Of a DNA stretch of 64,000 nt, positions 28,746 through 36,997 are shown one piece after another (position 1 is the stretch's first letter; every line of letters starts with the position of its first letter). Location of the stretch: assembly GCF_035920345.1 (NCBI RefSeq), contig NZ_CP109149.1, positions 5,952,001 through 6,016,000 on the forward strand. Direction: 5' to 3'. This stretch comes from Nocardia vinacea (GTDB lineage Bacteria > Actinomycetota > Actinomycetes > Mycobacteriales > Mycobacteriaceae). Made by a program: the position numbers and the translations under genes. A model generated the notes under the pieces. That model saw only the letters and a program-made list of their open reading frames with translations. It searched no databases and was not told the origin of the DNA.

Positions 28746-30035
28746 CTAGGAGCGGGCCGGGCGGCCGAACAGGACCAGCTGCATGAGCAATCGAACTCGA
28801 GCCGGGGAGGCGATCGGTTCGACACCGAAGTTGCGCCCCAGATCCACCACCAACGCGAAGGCCGCGTGGATCAGGAAGCGGGCCTCGGCGGGTGAAAGCT
28901 CCGGTCGCACATCACGCAGCAGCCGCGCCCACTCTTCGACGCTGAGCCGCTGGATATTTCGCAGCACGGTGCGCTCGTCGCTCGGAACATGCTGGAACTC
29001 TGTGTAATACACGAAGGTCAGCGCGCGTTCGGAGAACGAACCCTCGACGTACTGTTCGATCAGTGTGGTGAGTGCCGCTTCCGAGTCAGCCGCCGCTGCC
29101 ACCGCGGGGCCGATCGCACCGGAAACCCGGTCGGCGGCCCGTCTGAACGCGGCCGCGAGCAGATCGCTCTTGCCCCGATAGAACCGGTACACCGCCGAGG
29201 CAGCGGAAAGCCCTGCGGCAGTGGCGATTTCCTCGACGCTGACATTCGGATAGCCACGATCGTGGAAGAGTTCGACGGCCTTGCGCAGCAACAGCTCATG
29301 TTTGAACGAATCCGGAATCTCGACTGCCACCGGCAGTTCGGCATCCGCTTCCAGCGCGGGCAGCTCGGCGGGCACAATTGACCAGCAGGCCGAACTCAAC
29401 AGCCGGGCAAGGGATTTCGCGGGCAGACTGGCATGGTGATCGGCGATACTGGTGATCGCGCTCAGCAAGGCGGCGCGCAGCACTCGCAGCTCGTCCTCCG
29501 CGAGTTCCGGTCGCAATGCGGCCAATTGCACACCGATCGCGCCGACGACGGCGAGCTGTTGGTCGGTCAGGACCGTCAGATCCTCCGGTTCGAGATAGCG
29601 ACCCTCCCAGCGCACCAGGGTGACGGTCGGCCGATTCTCGATTGTGACGCCGATGAGGGCGTCGAGCACCTGGCGCAGCCGCCGCTCCGGCGTCCAGGGT
29701 TTACCCACCCCGCCGACTCCGTCGGCTGCCATCCCCCGGTCCGCCGCGGCCTCCGGCAGCTCGACCGATTCCGTCATGGCCCGGCCCACCCGCAGCAATT
29801 CCTCGCGGAACAGCGCGTACTTGCTCGGATAGTGCCGATACAGTGCCGCCGAACTGATCCCGAGCCCGGACGCGATGTCCTCCATGCTCACGCCGTGATA
29901 GCCCAGCGCACCGAACGCGGCCGCCGAGGCCGCCGCGATCTGGGCCCGCCGATTCTTCGGCCTGCGCCGAATCTCCCGCGGTGCCGAGTCGCCGCTGACC
30001 GCCTTGCGCGCCGTACGGCGATTGTCGACACTCAT
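28746..30035 (-). CDS. Double-TetR-domain regulator, Mce3R-like (paralogue 2)
   Basis: A 429-residue tandem TetR protein closely similar to its neighbour over the whole length, for example RRRPKNRRAQIAAASAAAFG and the second-domain AVYRFYRGKSDLLAAAFRR. ATG 30035 is chosen because it gives an N-terminus matching the paralogue; an ATG 11 codons upstream (30068) is possible. It differs by a ~15-residue Gly/Ala insert after the first domain (around VGGVGKPWTPERR). Both genes lie on the same strand with a 180-bp gap, which is enough for a separate promoter. They arose by duplication and may recognise related operators, possibly regulating each other. Confidence 0.9.
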   Translation of the reverse strand: MSVDNRRTARKAVSGDSAPREIRRRPKNRRAQIAAASAAAFGALGYHGVSMEDIASGLGISSAALYRHYPSKYALFREELLRVGRAMTESVELPEAAADRGMAADGVGGVGKPWTPERRLRQVLDALIGVTIENRPTVTLVRWEGRYLEPEDLTVLTDQQLAVVGAIGVQLAALRPELAEDELRVLRAALLSAITSIADHHASLPAKSLARLLSSACWSIVPAELPALEADAELPVAVEIPDSFKHELLLRKAVELFHDRGYPNVSVEEIATAAGLSAASAVYRFYRGKSDLLAAAFRRAADRVSGAIGPAVAAAADSEAALTTLIEQYVEGSFSERALTFVYYTEFQHVPSDERTVLRNIQRLSVEEWARLLRDVRPELSPAEARFLIHAAFALVVDLGRNFGVEPIASPARVRLLMQLVLFGRPARS

Positions 30036-30135
30036 GCGGCCATGGTATCGACCCTCGGACCGCCCCAACTGTCTAGGTCGGTCTGATTTGCCCAGGTGGG
30101 AGCATCCGGCTCCATTTCGGGGTCAGCGCCTGCGT

Positions 30136-30576
30136 TCAGGCGGACTCGTCGGGCGCGTTTGTATCGAAGGTGGCCAACCCCAACGACTTCCACCCATCGA
30201 GAAGGCGTTTGTCGCCGGATGCGACGACTAGATCGGTGTCCTCCAATTGTTCGGCGCTAGCACAGTGGACGGCGTCGTACCCGCGCAGCGCGAGGCGGAC
30301 GGCGAGTTCGGCCGCCCGCCGGGCCAATGCCTCATCCACCTCGATGATCTCGAGCTGTGGCCAAAGCTGGTCGAGCAGCCGTCGGCACGCTGCATACGCG
30401 TTAGCGTTGAGGCGCTCCATACGATGTGCCTGCGCGAGTGCCGCCGCTGTCTCGATATAGAGCAGTCTGCTCGATACCACGGCGTCAGCGTCATCCCAGA
30501 ATCGGCGACATGCTTCGCTGCTAGGCTCGCTGACCAGCAACGGTACAAAGGCCGATGTATCGAGGTAGCCGATCAC
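30136..30576 (-). CDS. vapC: VapC-type PIN-domain ribonuclease toxin
   Basis: A 146-residue PIN-domain protein, a Mg-dependent RNase. The acidic active-site residues are all present: D6 in MIGYLDTSAF, E42 in LLYIETAAAL, D101 in RGYDAVHCASA and D122 in SGDKRLLDG. The length is usual for VapC. It begins with GTG overlapping the antitoxin stop (GTGA), the standard coupled antitoxin-toxin order. The cleaved RNA target cannot be predicted. Confidence 0.92.
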   Translation of the reverse strand: MIGYLDTSAFVPLLVSEPSSEACRRFWDDADAVVSSRLLYIETAAALAQAHRMERLNANAYAACRRLLDQLWPQLEIIEVDEALARRAAELAVRLALRGYDAVHCASAEQLEDTDLVVASGDKRLLDGWKSLGLATFDTNAPDESA

Positions 30577-30827
30577 CGGCGCTGTTCTTCGATGAGCTCG
30601 GTGACCATGCCCTCCGCACGAATCGGCTCGGGCGCGGGCTGCTTTTTCTTACGGGCGGGCTGCACACGCCCTTCGGCGCGCAGTTGTTCCAGCCGCGTCG
30701 GTCGCCCGACGGGCACGATGCGGGCGACCGGTCGCCCATGGTCTGTGACGGTCACCGTGTGCCCGGACCGCACATCAGCCAGATGGCGACTGAGGTTATC
30801 GCGCAGTTCCCGAATGCCGACGTCCAC
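30573..30827 (-). CDS. vapB: VapB-type (Phd/YefM fold) antitoxin
   Basis: An 84-residue antitoxin when started at GTG 30827, which has AGGGAG upstream. ATG 30842 would add five residues but lacks a ribosome-binding site and would overlap the operator. The N-terminal VGIRELRDNLSRHLADVRSGHTVTVTDHGRPVARIVPVG is the Phd/YefM DNA-binding fold. The Lys/Arg/Pro-rich tail ending MVTELIEEQRR is likely the toxin-neutralising segment. It sits directly before the toxin and presumably represses its own operon. Confidence 0.88.
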   Translation of the reverse strand: MDVGIRELRDNLSRHLADVRSGHTVTVTDHGRPVARIVPVGRPTRLEQLRAEGRVQPARKKKQPAPEPIRAEGMVTELIEEQRR

Positions 30828-30840
30828 GCAGCTCTCCCTC

Positions 30841-30862
30841 ATATGGCTATTATTTTCCATAT
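30841..30862. promoter_or_regulatory. Candidate vapBC operator/promoter
   Basis: ATATGG (30841-30846) and CCATAT (30857-30862) form an inverted repeat around a 10-bp AT-rich spacer, starting 14 bp upstream of the antitoxin GTG. This is a marked AT island in G+C-rich DNA, consistent with a promoter bound by the VapB-VapC complex. Confidence 0.55.
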
Positions 30863-30916
30863 AATTGTAGCCACTTTCAGCGGTTTTGCTGTGCAGCACC
30901 CCCAGACATACCTGGG

Positions 30917-31606
30917 CTACGACCGTGGCGGCGTGGCGAGCGGTGAGTTCACCTTGTTGATCAGCCAGCGACCGTCCACCTTCTCCAGCCGCATAACCAT
31001 GGACAACTGACCCGGCGCCGGCTTGCCCTGGGTGCCCATGCTGGTGATGGTTTGGCCGATTACCACGATTGCTTCGGCTGAGTTGGTGTCGCCGGACTTG
31101 ATCGCGCACTGCACGTCGTTGGCCTTCGAGACCACCTCGCCCTGGGTGAGGACGTCGCGCAGTTCCTTGCTGGTGCTGTCGAATTGCTTCTTCCAGTCTC
31201 CGGTGGCGCCGTCGAGGACTGCGGCGAAGTATTTGTCGAGGTTCTTGGCGTCGTAGTCGGCGAGTACGGGTGCGTATTGGCAGGCGGCGAGGCGGGCATC
31301 CTCGTGGGCGGTGACTATGGCCTTGTTGTCCTTGTTCTGGAGGTAGTAGAACACCGTGGAGGCGACTGCGGCGGCGAGCAGTAGTGCGGCGGCGGCGCGG
31401 AAGGCGATCGCGGTGCGGCTGTTGGGCGTGCGGAGGAATGCAAACCGTTCGGCTGCAGGCACTTTCGAACCCACATCTGGCGTGGCGTCAACATTCGACG
31501 CAACATCCGTGTCGATATCCTTACCGAGCGAGACGGTAGCCTCCGGCACATCGGCCTGCGCATTGTCGATCTCGTTGTCGGCTGTGTCGATGGTTCGCTC
31601 GCTCAT
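30917..31606 (-). CDS. Mce-associated membrane protein
   Basis: A 229-residue protein of the Mce-associated (Mas) type found at the end of mce operons. A ~60-residue acidic, probably cytoplasmic N-terminus precedes one membrane helix (AAALLLAAAVASTVFYYLQ), then an external alpha/beta domain. That domain ends VMRLEKVDGRWLINKVNSP, a pattern typical of Mce-associated proteins. It starts 12 bp after the last mce gene and is the final gene of the operon. Proteins of this group are thought to stabilise or assist the lipid importer. The 310 bp between its stop and vapB hold only the vapBC operator. Confidence 0.88.
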   Translation of the reverse strand: MSERTIDTADNEIDNAQADVPEATVSLGKDIDTDVASNVDATPDVGSKVPAAERFAFLRTPNSRTAIAFRAAAALLLAAAVASTVFYYLQNKDNKAIVTAHEDARLAACQYAPVLADYDAKNLDKYFAAVLDGATGDWKKQFDSTSKELRDVLTQGEVVSKANDVQCAIKSGDTNSAEAIVVIGQTITSMGTQGKPAPGQLSMVMRLEKVDGRWLINKVNSPLATPPRS

Positions 31607-31618
31607 AGCTTCTCGTTC

Positions 31619-32797
31619 CTATCTGCCGGGTGCGGGGCGGGAGAGTTCATTGCCGGTGACGCCGGGCGGCGGGCCGGAACCGTTATCCGGCATATTCGGC
31701 CGTGGCGCATTCGCCGAACCACGCACCTGCAGTGCGGGGTTGGTGGTGATGCAGTAGTTGTAGAGCCGCACCCTGGTATCGACGGTCTTGTCGGTCGGCA
31801 CCACGGGGATCGTGTCGTAGTCACAGGTCGGACGCGGCCACGGATCGACCATCGTGTTGAAGGCGTTGTCGTGTGCCGGAATTCCGATGGCCTCCGAACC
31901 CGCGCGCAGTGCCGGGAACAGCGCTTCGATCGCTGGTTGACGCAACTTGGCCGCCTTGGTGATGGCGACGAAGTTGGTGATCAGATTGGTCATCGGGTCC
32001 TGCGTGTCGTGCACGATGCCGCCGAGGGTGGCCAATTGGCCGGGGCCGAGTTCGAGGAATTTGCGCACTTCCTGATCGGCCGCGGTCAATTGCTGGAACA
32101 GTGTGCTCGAGCCGGTGGTCAGCGTGGTCAGATCGGGTTGGGCGTGGGTGGTGGTTTCGGCGATCACCTGCAGGTTCTCGATGAGTCGCTGGGTTTGCGG
32201 GAGCAGATCGGTCAGTCCGGACATGGCCCGGCTGATTCCGGCGACCATATTGCGCAACCGATCCGGACCACCGGCCAGCGCCTTGTCGAGTTCATCGATG
32301 ATCACATTGAGTCGCGCCGGATTCATCCCGCCGATCAGCCCGCTCATATTCGTGAGCACCGACTGCACCGTCACCGGTGTGCTCGTCGCCGACCGATCGA
32401 CGATCGAGCCGTCGGACAGATACGGTCCACTGTCGGAGTCGGGGCGGAAGTCCAGGTACTGCTCCCCCGCCGCCGAGAGCCTGCCGACGGCGACGGTGCC
32501 GCCCACCGGAATCCTTGCGGTGTCATTGATTTCGGCGATAGCGGCAACGCCGTCACCGGATACACGAACGTCGAGTACTTTGCCGACCCGACTGCCGCGG
32601 AAGGTGACGTCATTGTTCGGCGCGAGTCCGCCGGAGCTCTTCAGCTCGACCCGGACCCGGTAGCTGCTCGGCAGCGGATTGATCCGCAGCACGGCCGCAC
32701 CGAGATAGGACATGCCGAGAATCAGCACGACGATCAGCCCGATATTGGCCACTGCGATCCGATGTCGAACCAGCCAGTGCCACAGCGGAATATTCAT
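31619..32797 (-). CDS. mceF: MCE-domain protein, sixth of the operon (MceF position)
   Basis: A 392-residue MCE protein when started at ATG 32797 (MNIPLWHWLVRHRIAVANIG), which overlaps the preceding stop (ATGA). One N-terminal membrane helix (IGLIVVLILGMSYLGAAVL) is followed by the MCE domain (RVRVELKSSGGLAPNNDVTFRGSRVGKVLDV) and a long helical region predicted to form the lipid-conducting needle. The C-terminus is Pro/Asn/Gly-rich. Six different MCE subunits normally build one hexameric periplasmic channel in this group of bacteria. Confidence 0.92.
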   Translation of the reverse strand: MNIPLWHWLVRHRIAVANIGLIVVLILGMSYLGAAVLRINPLPSSYRVRVELKSSGGLAPNNDVTFRGSRVGKVLDVRVSGDGVAAIAEINDTARIPVGGTVAVGRLSAAGEQYLDFRPDSDSGPYLSDGSIVDRSATSTPVTVQSVLTNMSGLIGGMNPARLNVIIDELDKALAGGPDRLRNMVAGISRAMSGLTDLLPQTQRLIENLQVIAETTTHAQPDLTTLTTGSSTLFQQLTAADQEVRKFLELGPGQLATLGGIVHDTQDPMTNLITNFVAITKAAKLRQPAIEALFPALRAGSEAIGIPAHDNAFNTMVDPWPRPTCDYDTIPVVPTDKTVDTRVRLYNYCITTNPALQVRGSANAPRPNMPDNGSGPPPGVTGNELSRPAPGR

Positions 32798-33873
32798 CGC
32801 CCACCACCCTGCAGCCGCCCGATGACCTTCTGGATCACCTCGGCCAGACTGCCGATGAATGCGGGTACATCGCCGACTTCCGGCCAACGGCTGCCCTTCG
32901 GATCGGTGAGCGCACCGATATCGAGATAGGAAACCGTGGCGGCGACCGCGAGCACCGGCCCGTCATAGCTGGCCATGACATCGGGATAGATGGCGTGCAG
33001 CCCGTCCAGCGTCCCCGCCAGGTTATCGCCCATTTGGGTGAATCCGGACATCAGCCGCTGGATACTGTCGAACAGGCTCAGGAACTCCGGGCCCGTGGTG
33101 TCGGTGAAATCACCGAGCGCGGACATGGTGACCGAGACCTTGGCGACGAGTTCGGCGATACTCCTGTTGTTTTCGGCGACCAGTCCGATCAGCGGTGGGA
33201 ATGTATCCGCAGCCGCACCCAATTCTGCCTTGCGCCTGGCCAATTCGCCGGTGAGCACGTTCAGTCCGGAGAGCACACTGTCGACGTCGGCGGTGCGTGC
33301 GTTGAGTGCCGCGAGCACATCGGTCATTTCGGTGATCAGATGTGCGAGCTGTGGTGCGCGGCCGGCGAACATCGAATTCATCTCGGTGGTTATCCGAGCC
33401 ACCTGATTGAGTCCACCGCCGTTGAGCAGCATGGAGATCGACATCATCAACTGTTCGACCGACGCGCCGGTGCCGGTATGGTCGGGCGCGATGGTGTCGC
33501 CGGGACGCAGCATTTCGGCGCTCTGCTGCTTGGCGGGCAGGTTCATCGCGACGAACATGTCACCGAGCGGAGTGGCCTGGCGCAGTTCGGCGGTGGTGCC
33601 GCGGGGCAGCTGAATATCCTGCCGGATCTGCATTTCCACATCGGCGAGGAAATTGATGGTGCTGATCTTGGAGACCATGCCGATATCGGTGCCGCCGATC
33701 TTCACGTGTGCATTCGCGGGTAGGTTGAGCGCATCCTTGAAAACGGCGTGCAACTCATAACCCGGCCCGCCGATGCCCGGCTTCGGCAGCGGCACGTTGT
33801 CGACCGTCACGGCACACCCCGCTGAGGAGACGACAACCATCGCCGCGACGAAAGCCGAACGCGCCGCCCTCAT
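32794..33873 (-). CDS. mceE: MCE-domain lipoprotein (MceE position)
   Basis: A 359-residue MCE protein with a lipoprotein signal, FVAAMVVVSSAGC, where Cys-20 is the lipidation site. The MCE domain follows (YELHAVFKDALNLPANAHVKIGGTDIGMVSKI), then a long helical domain. It overlaps the genes on both sides by 4 bp. The fifth MCE gene of canonical operons (LprK/MceE) is the lipoprotein, so the position agrees with the known layout. Confidence 0.93.
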   Translation of the reverse strand: MRAARSAFVAAMVVVSSAGCAVTVDNVPLPKPGIGGPGYELHAVFKDALNLPANAHVKIGGTDIGMVSKISTINFLADVEMQIRQDIQLPRGTTAELRQATPLGDMFVAMNLPAKQQSAEMLRPGDTIAPDHTGTGASVEQLMMSISMLLNGGGLNQVARITTEMNSMFAGRAPQLAHLITEMTDVLAALNARTADVDSVLSGLNVLTGELARRKAELGAAADTFPPLIGLVAENNRSIAELVAKVSVTMSALGDFTDTTGPEFLSLFDSIQRLMSGFTQMGDNLAGTLDGLHAIYPDVMASYDGPVLAVAATVSYLDIGALTDPKGSRWPEVGDVPAFIGSLAEVIQKVIGRLQGGGR

Positions 33874-34970
33874 TTGGTGATCCCGAGCAGTGCGGCGGTC
33901 AACCCGAAGTCGGGGCCGAAGTCCTGGATCTTCCCGGTGCGGCAGCCGTCGAGACGCAGCTGGATTCGCTCACAGAACAGCGAAAGCGCCGCACCGTCCA
34001 GCACCGCTTTGTCCAGCAGACCGTGTAGGCGCAGCGCCCGGTTCTCACGGCTCACGGCATTCGAGAAGTTCTCGAAGAAGAGCGGCGTCACATCGGTGAC
34101 TTCGGTGAGCCCGCGCGCATTGGCCCGCATCTGCGCGGTCAATGTCGTGAATCGGGTGAGCGCACCGAGCAGTTGTTCGCGATTCTGGCCGACCACGGTC
34201 GAGGTATTGGCGACGAAGTCGTTGAGCTGGGTGATCACCGCCTGCAAACCTGGCGCCTGCTGCCCCATCAGTTGCACGAGTTCGGTGAGCCGACCGCTGA
34301 AATCCCTTACCGTCTGGTCGTTCTGGGCGATGATCTCGGTGATCTCATTGAGTTTGACGATGGTATTGGAGATCTGGTCACCATTGGCGAGGGTGACCTC
34401 GAATGCGGAGGACAGATCGTCCAGCGTTTCGCGCAGCTTGTCGCCATTGCCGTTCAGCAGCGGAAACAACACCCGGCTCGCCATCGGTCCGGTTTCGTTG
34501 TCACCCTTCAAGGCCGCGCCGAGTTGATCGAAGGTTTCGAGAATGCGGTCGAGTTCGACCGGGGTACGGGTCCGGGCGAGCGGGATGTGCTGGCCGTCGG
34601 TCAGCACCGGACCATTGCCCTCGTATGCCGGGGCAAGTTCCACATGCCGATTGGTGATCAGCTGTGGTGAAACCAGCGCCGCCATGGCGTCGGCCGGAAT
34701 GCGCACGCCCTTATCGATGGACATGGTGACTTCGACGTAACTGCCCTTGGGGGTCACGGTATCGACCCGGCCGACCGGAACACCGAGCACCGCAACGTCA
34801 TTGCCCGCATAAAGACCGGCGACATTCTCGAAATCGGCACTGATCTGCAGATGTTCGCCGAGATACTGATCGGGAAGCGCGGTGAGGCTGCCGGGTAGCA
34901 GCGAACAACCGGTCGCCACCGTTACAGCGAGGCCGAGCACCGTCGATTTCAGCAAGGTACCCATCGTCAT
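33870..34970 (-). CDS. mceD: MCE-domain protein with lipobox (MceD position)
   Basis: A 366-residue MCE protein. ATG 34970 is chosen because it overlaps the preceding stop (TGATG). The N-terminus MTMGTLLKSTVLGLAVTVATGCSLL reads as a lipoprotein signal with a lipobox ending in Cys, which is unusual for the fourth subunit. The MCE domain follows (LQISADFENVAGLYAGNDVAVLGVPVGRVDTV), then a helical domain ending CERIQLRLDGCR. Without an exact signal prediction, the lipobox call is moderately confident; the MCE assignment is firm. Confidence 0.9.
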   Translation of the reverse strand: MTMGTLLKSTVLGLAVTVATGCSLLPGSLTALPDQYLGEHLQISADFENVAGLYAGNDVAVLGVPVGRVDTVTPKGSYVEVTMSIDKGVRIPADAMAALVSPQLITNRHVELAPAYEGNGPVLTDGQHIPLARTRTPVELDRILETFDQLGAALKGDNETGPMASRVLFPLLNGNGDKLRETLDDLSSAFEVTLANGDQISNTIVKLNEITEIIAQNDQTVRDFSGRLTELVQLMGQQAPGLQAVITQLNDFVANTSTVVGQNREQLLGALTRFTTLTAQMRANARGLTEVTDVTPLFFENFSNAVSRENRALRLHGLLDKAVLDGAALSLFCERIQLRLDGCRTGKIQDFGPDFGLTAALLGITK

Positions 34971-35974
34971 CAATTGCACCCCTGTACGGCTTGGGCGAAG
35001 CACAGCCAGTTGTCCGGGAACACCCATGGCGCCCACACATCGCCGTACGGGCCGTTGCCGAGGGCGTTGTTGAACTGCCGCAATGCGACCGGCATGATCT
35101 CGTAGAGCGAATCGAGGTTGTCCCGGTTCTTTTCCAGGCCCTCGGACATGGTGTTCAGATTCTGGATGAGCGGACCGAGCTGATCCTGGTTCTCCAAGCC
35201 CATGTCCTGCAGCAGCCGCGACAGGCTCGCGACATTGTCGAGCAATTGCTCGAGCAGGTTCTGCCGCAATGCGACGGCATTGCCGATGGCCTCGCCGCGG
35301 GTCAGTAGCAGCAGCACGCTATTGCGGTTGTCGGAGGCCAGCTCGGACACCTGATCCATGCTCTTCAGGAGTGTGTCCACCTCGTCGCGGCGATCATTGA
35401 TCACCTTGGCCAGCGCGCCGATGCTGTTCAGCGCCTCGACGGTGAGCTGCGGAGAGTCACCCATCTGCCGGCTGAGCACATCCAGTGACTGCCGCAGTTT
35501 CGCCGGATCCAGGCGTTCGATGCGCTCGAAGGACGACTTGTAGTTCGGATCCCGGATGACCTTGCCGAGGTTGTAGGGCACCGAGGTCTGCTTCAGCGGA
35601 ATTCGATTGTCCGGCAGTCCTTTTCCAGTACCAGGCACCAACTCGACGTGCAGCTTGCCGAGGATGGTTGTCATCTTGATGGCGGCCGAGGCGTCCGGAC
35701 CGAGTCGAAGATCCTTGCGCACCTTCAGATCCACGACGACCTTCGCGCCATCGAGTCGCACGGCACTCACCGAGCCGACCTCGATACCGGAGACATCCAC
35801 CGATGCTCCCGATCGCAGTCCCGCTGCCTGCGCGAATTCGGCATGAATCGTCTTATCACCGAGATGCGCCTGCGATAACGCACTCGAGCCGACCAGCAGC
35901 ACGACGACCGAACCCGCCGCGAGCAGTCCTAGCCACAACAAGCGATTGCGCACCCGACCCACCAATGCCGTCAT
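34970..35974 (-). CDS. mceC: MCE-domain protein (MceC position)
   Basis: A 334-residue MCE protein started at ATG 35974, which overlaps the previous stop (ATGA). Its N-terminal membrane helix is LLWLGLLAAGSVVVLLVGSSAL and its MCE domain is IHAEFAQAAGLRSGASVDVSGIEVGSVSAVRL. The helical part contains IKMTTILGKLHVELVPG, the conserved pore-facing MCE motif. The C-terminus ends with a Cys-containing WLCFAQAVQGCN, common in this subfamily. Part of the coupled mce operon. Confidence 0.92.
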   Translation of the reverse strand: MTALVGRVRNRLLWLGLLAAGSVVVLLVGSSALSQAHLGDKTIHAEFAQAAGLRSGASVDVSGIEVGSVSAVRLDGAKVVVDLKVRKDLRLGPDASAAIKMTTILGKLHVELVPGTGKGLPDNRIPLKQTSVPYNLGKVIRDPNYKSSFERIERLDPAKLRQSLDVLSRQMGDSPQLTVEALNSIGALAKVINDRRDEVDTLLKSMDQVSELASDNRNSVLLLLTRGEAIGNAVALRQNLLEQLLDNVASLSRLLQDMGLENQDQLGPLIQNLNTMSEGLEKNRDNLDSLYEIMPVALRQFNNALGNGPYGDVWAPWVFPDNWLCFAQAVQGCN

Positions 35975-36993
35975 CGGCAGACCTCCGAATGAGAATTGCC
36001 GCCCACCTGCGAGAACAGCCCGGGTGGCAGCAGCACGCCCCACAGCGAGACGTCCAGCGAGCAGATGTAGGCGTTGGCGTATGCGCCGTAGCTGGTGAAC
36101 CGGGCGAGGCCATTGAGGACGGTCGGCAGCTCGACCGCCGCCTGATCCAAGGACGCGCCGTTGAGGATCAGCAGCGCGACACCGCTGGTCGCATCGTTCT
36201 GTGCCCGAGCCAGATTCGGTTTCACCTGATTGATCAGAGCCGCCAGCGAATCGGTGGATTTCGCCACCGTATCGACCGACGACTTCAGCGATTCGCCCTG
36301 TGCGTAGAGCGATTCCACCAGCGAACGGGCCTGCGTGATCAGGGTTTCCAATTCGCCGCTGCGATTGGCCAGGCCCGCGATCACACTGCTGAGATTGCCG
36401 ATGACATCGCCGAGAATTTTGTCGCGCTGACCGAAGGTGCCCGCCAGTTCGGCGGCCTGGGTGATCAGCGCACTGAGCGAGACATTGTTGCCTTGCAGGG
36501 CCTGAATCAAGGTCTCCGACAGCGAATTGACCTGATCAGGTTGCAGCACGCTGAATAGGGGTTCGAATCCCGACAGTAGCGATGACACATCGAACGACGG
36601 TTCGGTGCGTTCGACGGGAATCGCGGATCCGGCAGTCAGCACGGCGCCCTCGTCCTTGCCCGGAACCAACGCGATATAGCGTTGGCCGATCAAATTCTGG
36701 TAGCGCACAAGGGCTTTCGTCGTCGTGGACAGCCGCTGATTGTTCTGGATACGGAAGTCCACGCGCGCCTTGTAGTCGCCGTCGAAATCGATAGCGTCGA
36801 CCCGCCCGACCCGCACGCCCGCCATCCGGATGTCATCGCCGACGCGCAGTCCGAGCACATCGGTGAAAGTGGCCGAGTACGAGTCGGTGTCGCCGGTTAC
36901 CGAACGCTGCAGCGTCGACCAGATCGTGTACGTCAACAGCACCGCGACCACGGCGAACAGACTGAATCCGGCTAACGATTTCCCTGATTTCAT
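35971..36993 (-). CDS. mceB: MCE-domain protein (MceB position)
   Basis: A 340-residue MCE protein when started at ATG 36993 (MKSGKSLAGFSLFAVVAVLL), 4 bp after the mceA stop; ATG 37011 is an in-frame alternative overlapping mceA. It has one N-terminal membrane helix, then YSATFTDVLGLRVGDDIRMAGVRVGRVDAI (MCE domain) and TTTKALVRYQNLIGQRYIALVPG. The C-terminus carries ICSLDVSLWGVLLPPG, seen in other MceB proteins. Confidence 0.92.
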   Translation of the reverse strand: MKSGKSLAGFSLFAVVAVLLTYTIWSTLQRSVTGDTDSYSATFTDVLGLRVGDDIRMAGVRVGRVDAIDFDGDYKARVDFRIQNNQRLSTTTKALVRYQNLIGQRYIALVPGKDEGAVLTAGSAIPVERTEPSFDVSSLLSGFEPLFSVLQPDQVNSLSETLIQALQGNNVSLSALITQAAELAGTFGQRDKILGDVIGNLSSVIAGLANRSGELETLITQARSLVESLYAQGESLKSSVDTVAKSTDSLAALINQVKPNLARAQNDATSGVALLILNGASLDQAAVELPTVLNGLARFTSYGAYANAYICSLDVSLWGVLLPPGLFSQVGGNSHSEVCR

Positions 36994-36997
36994 GTAC

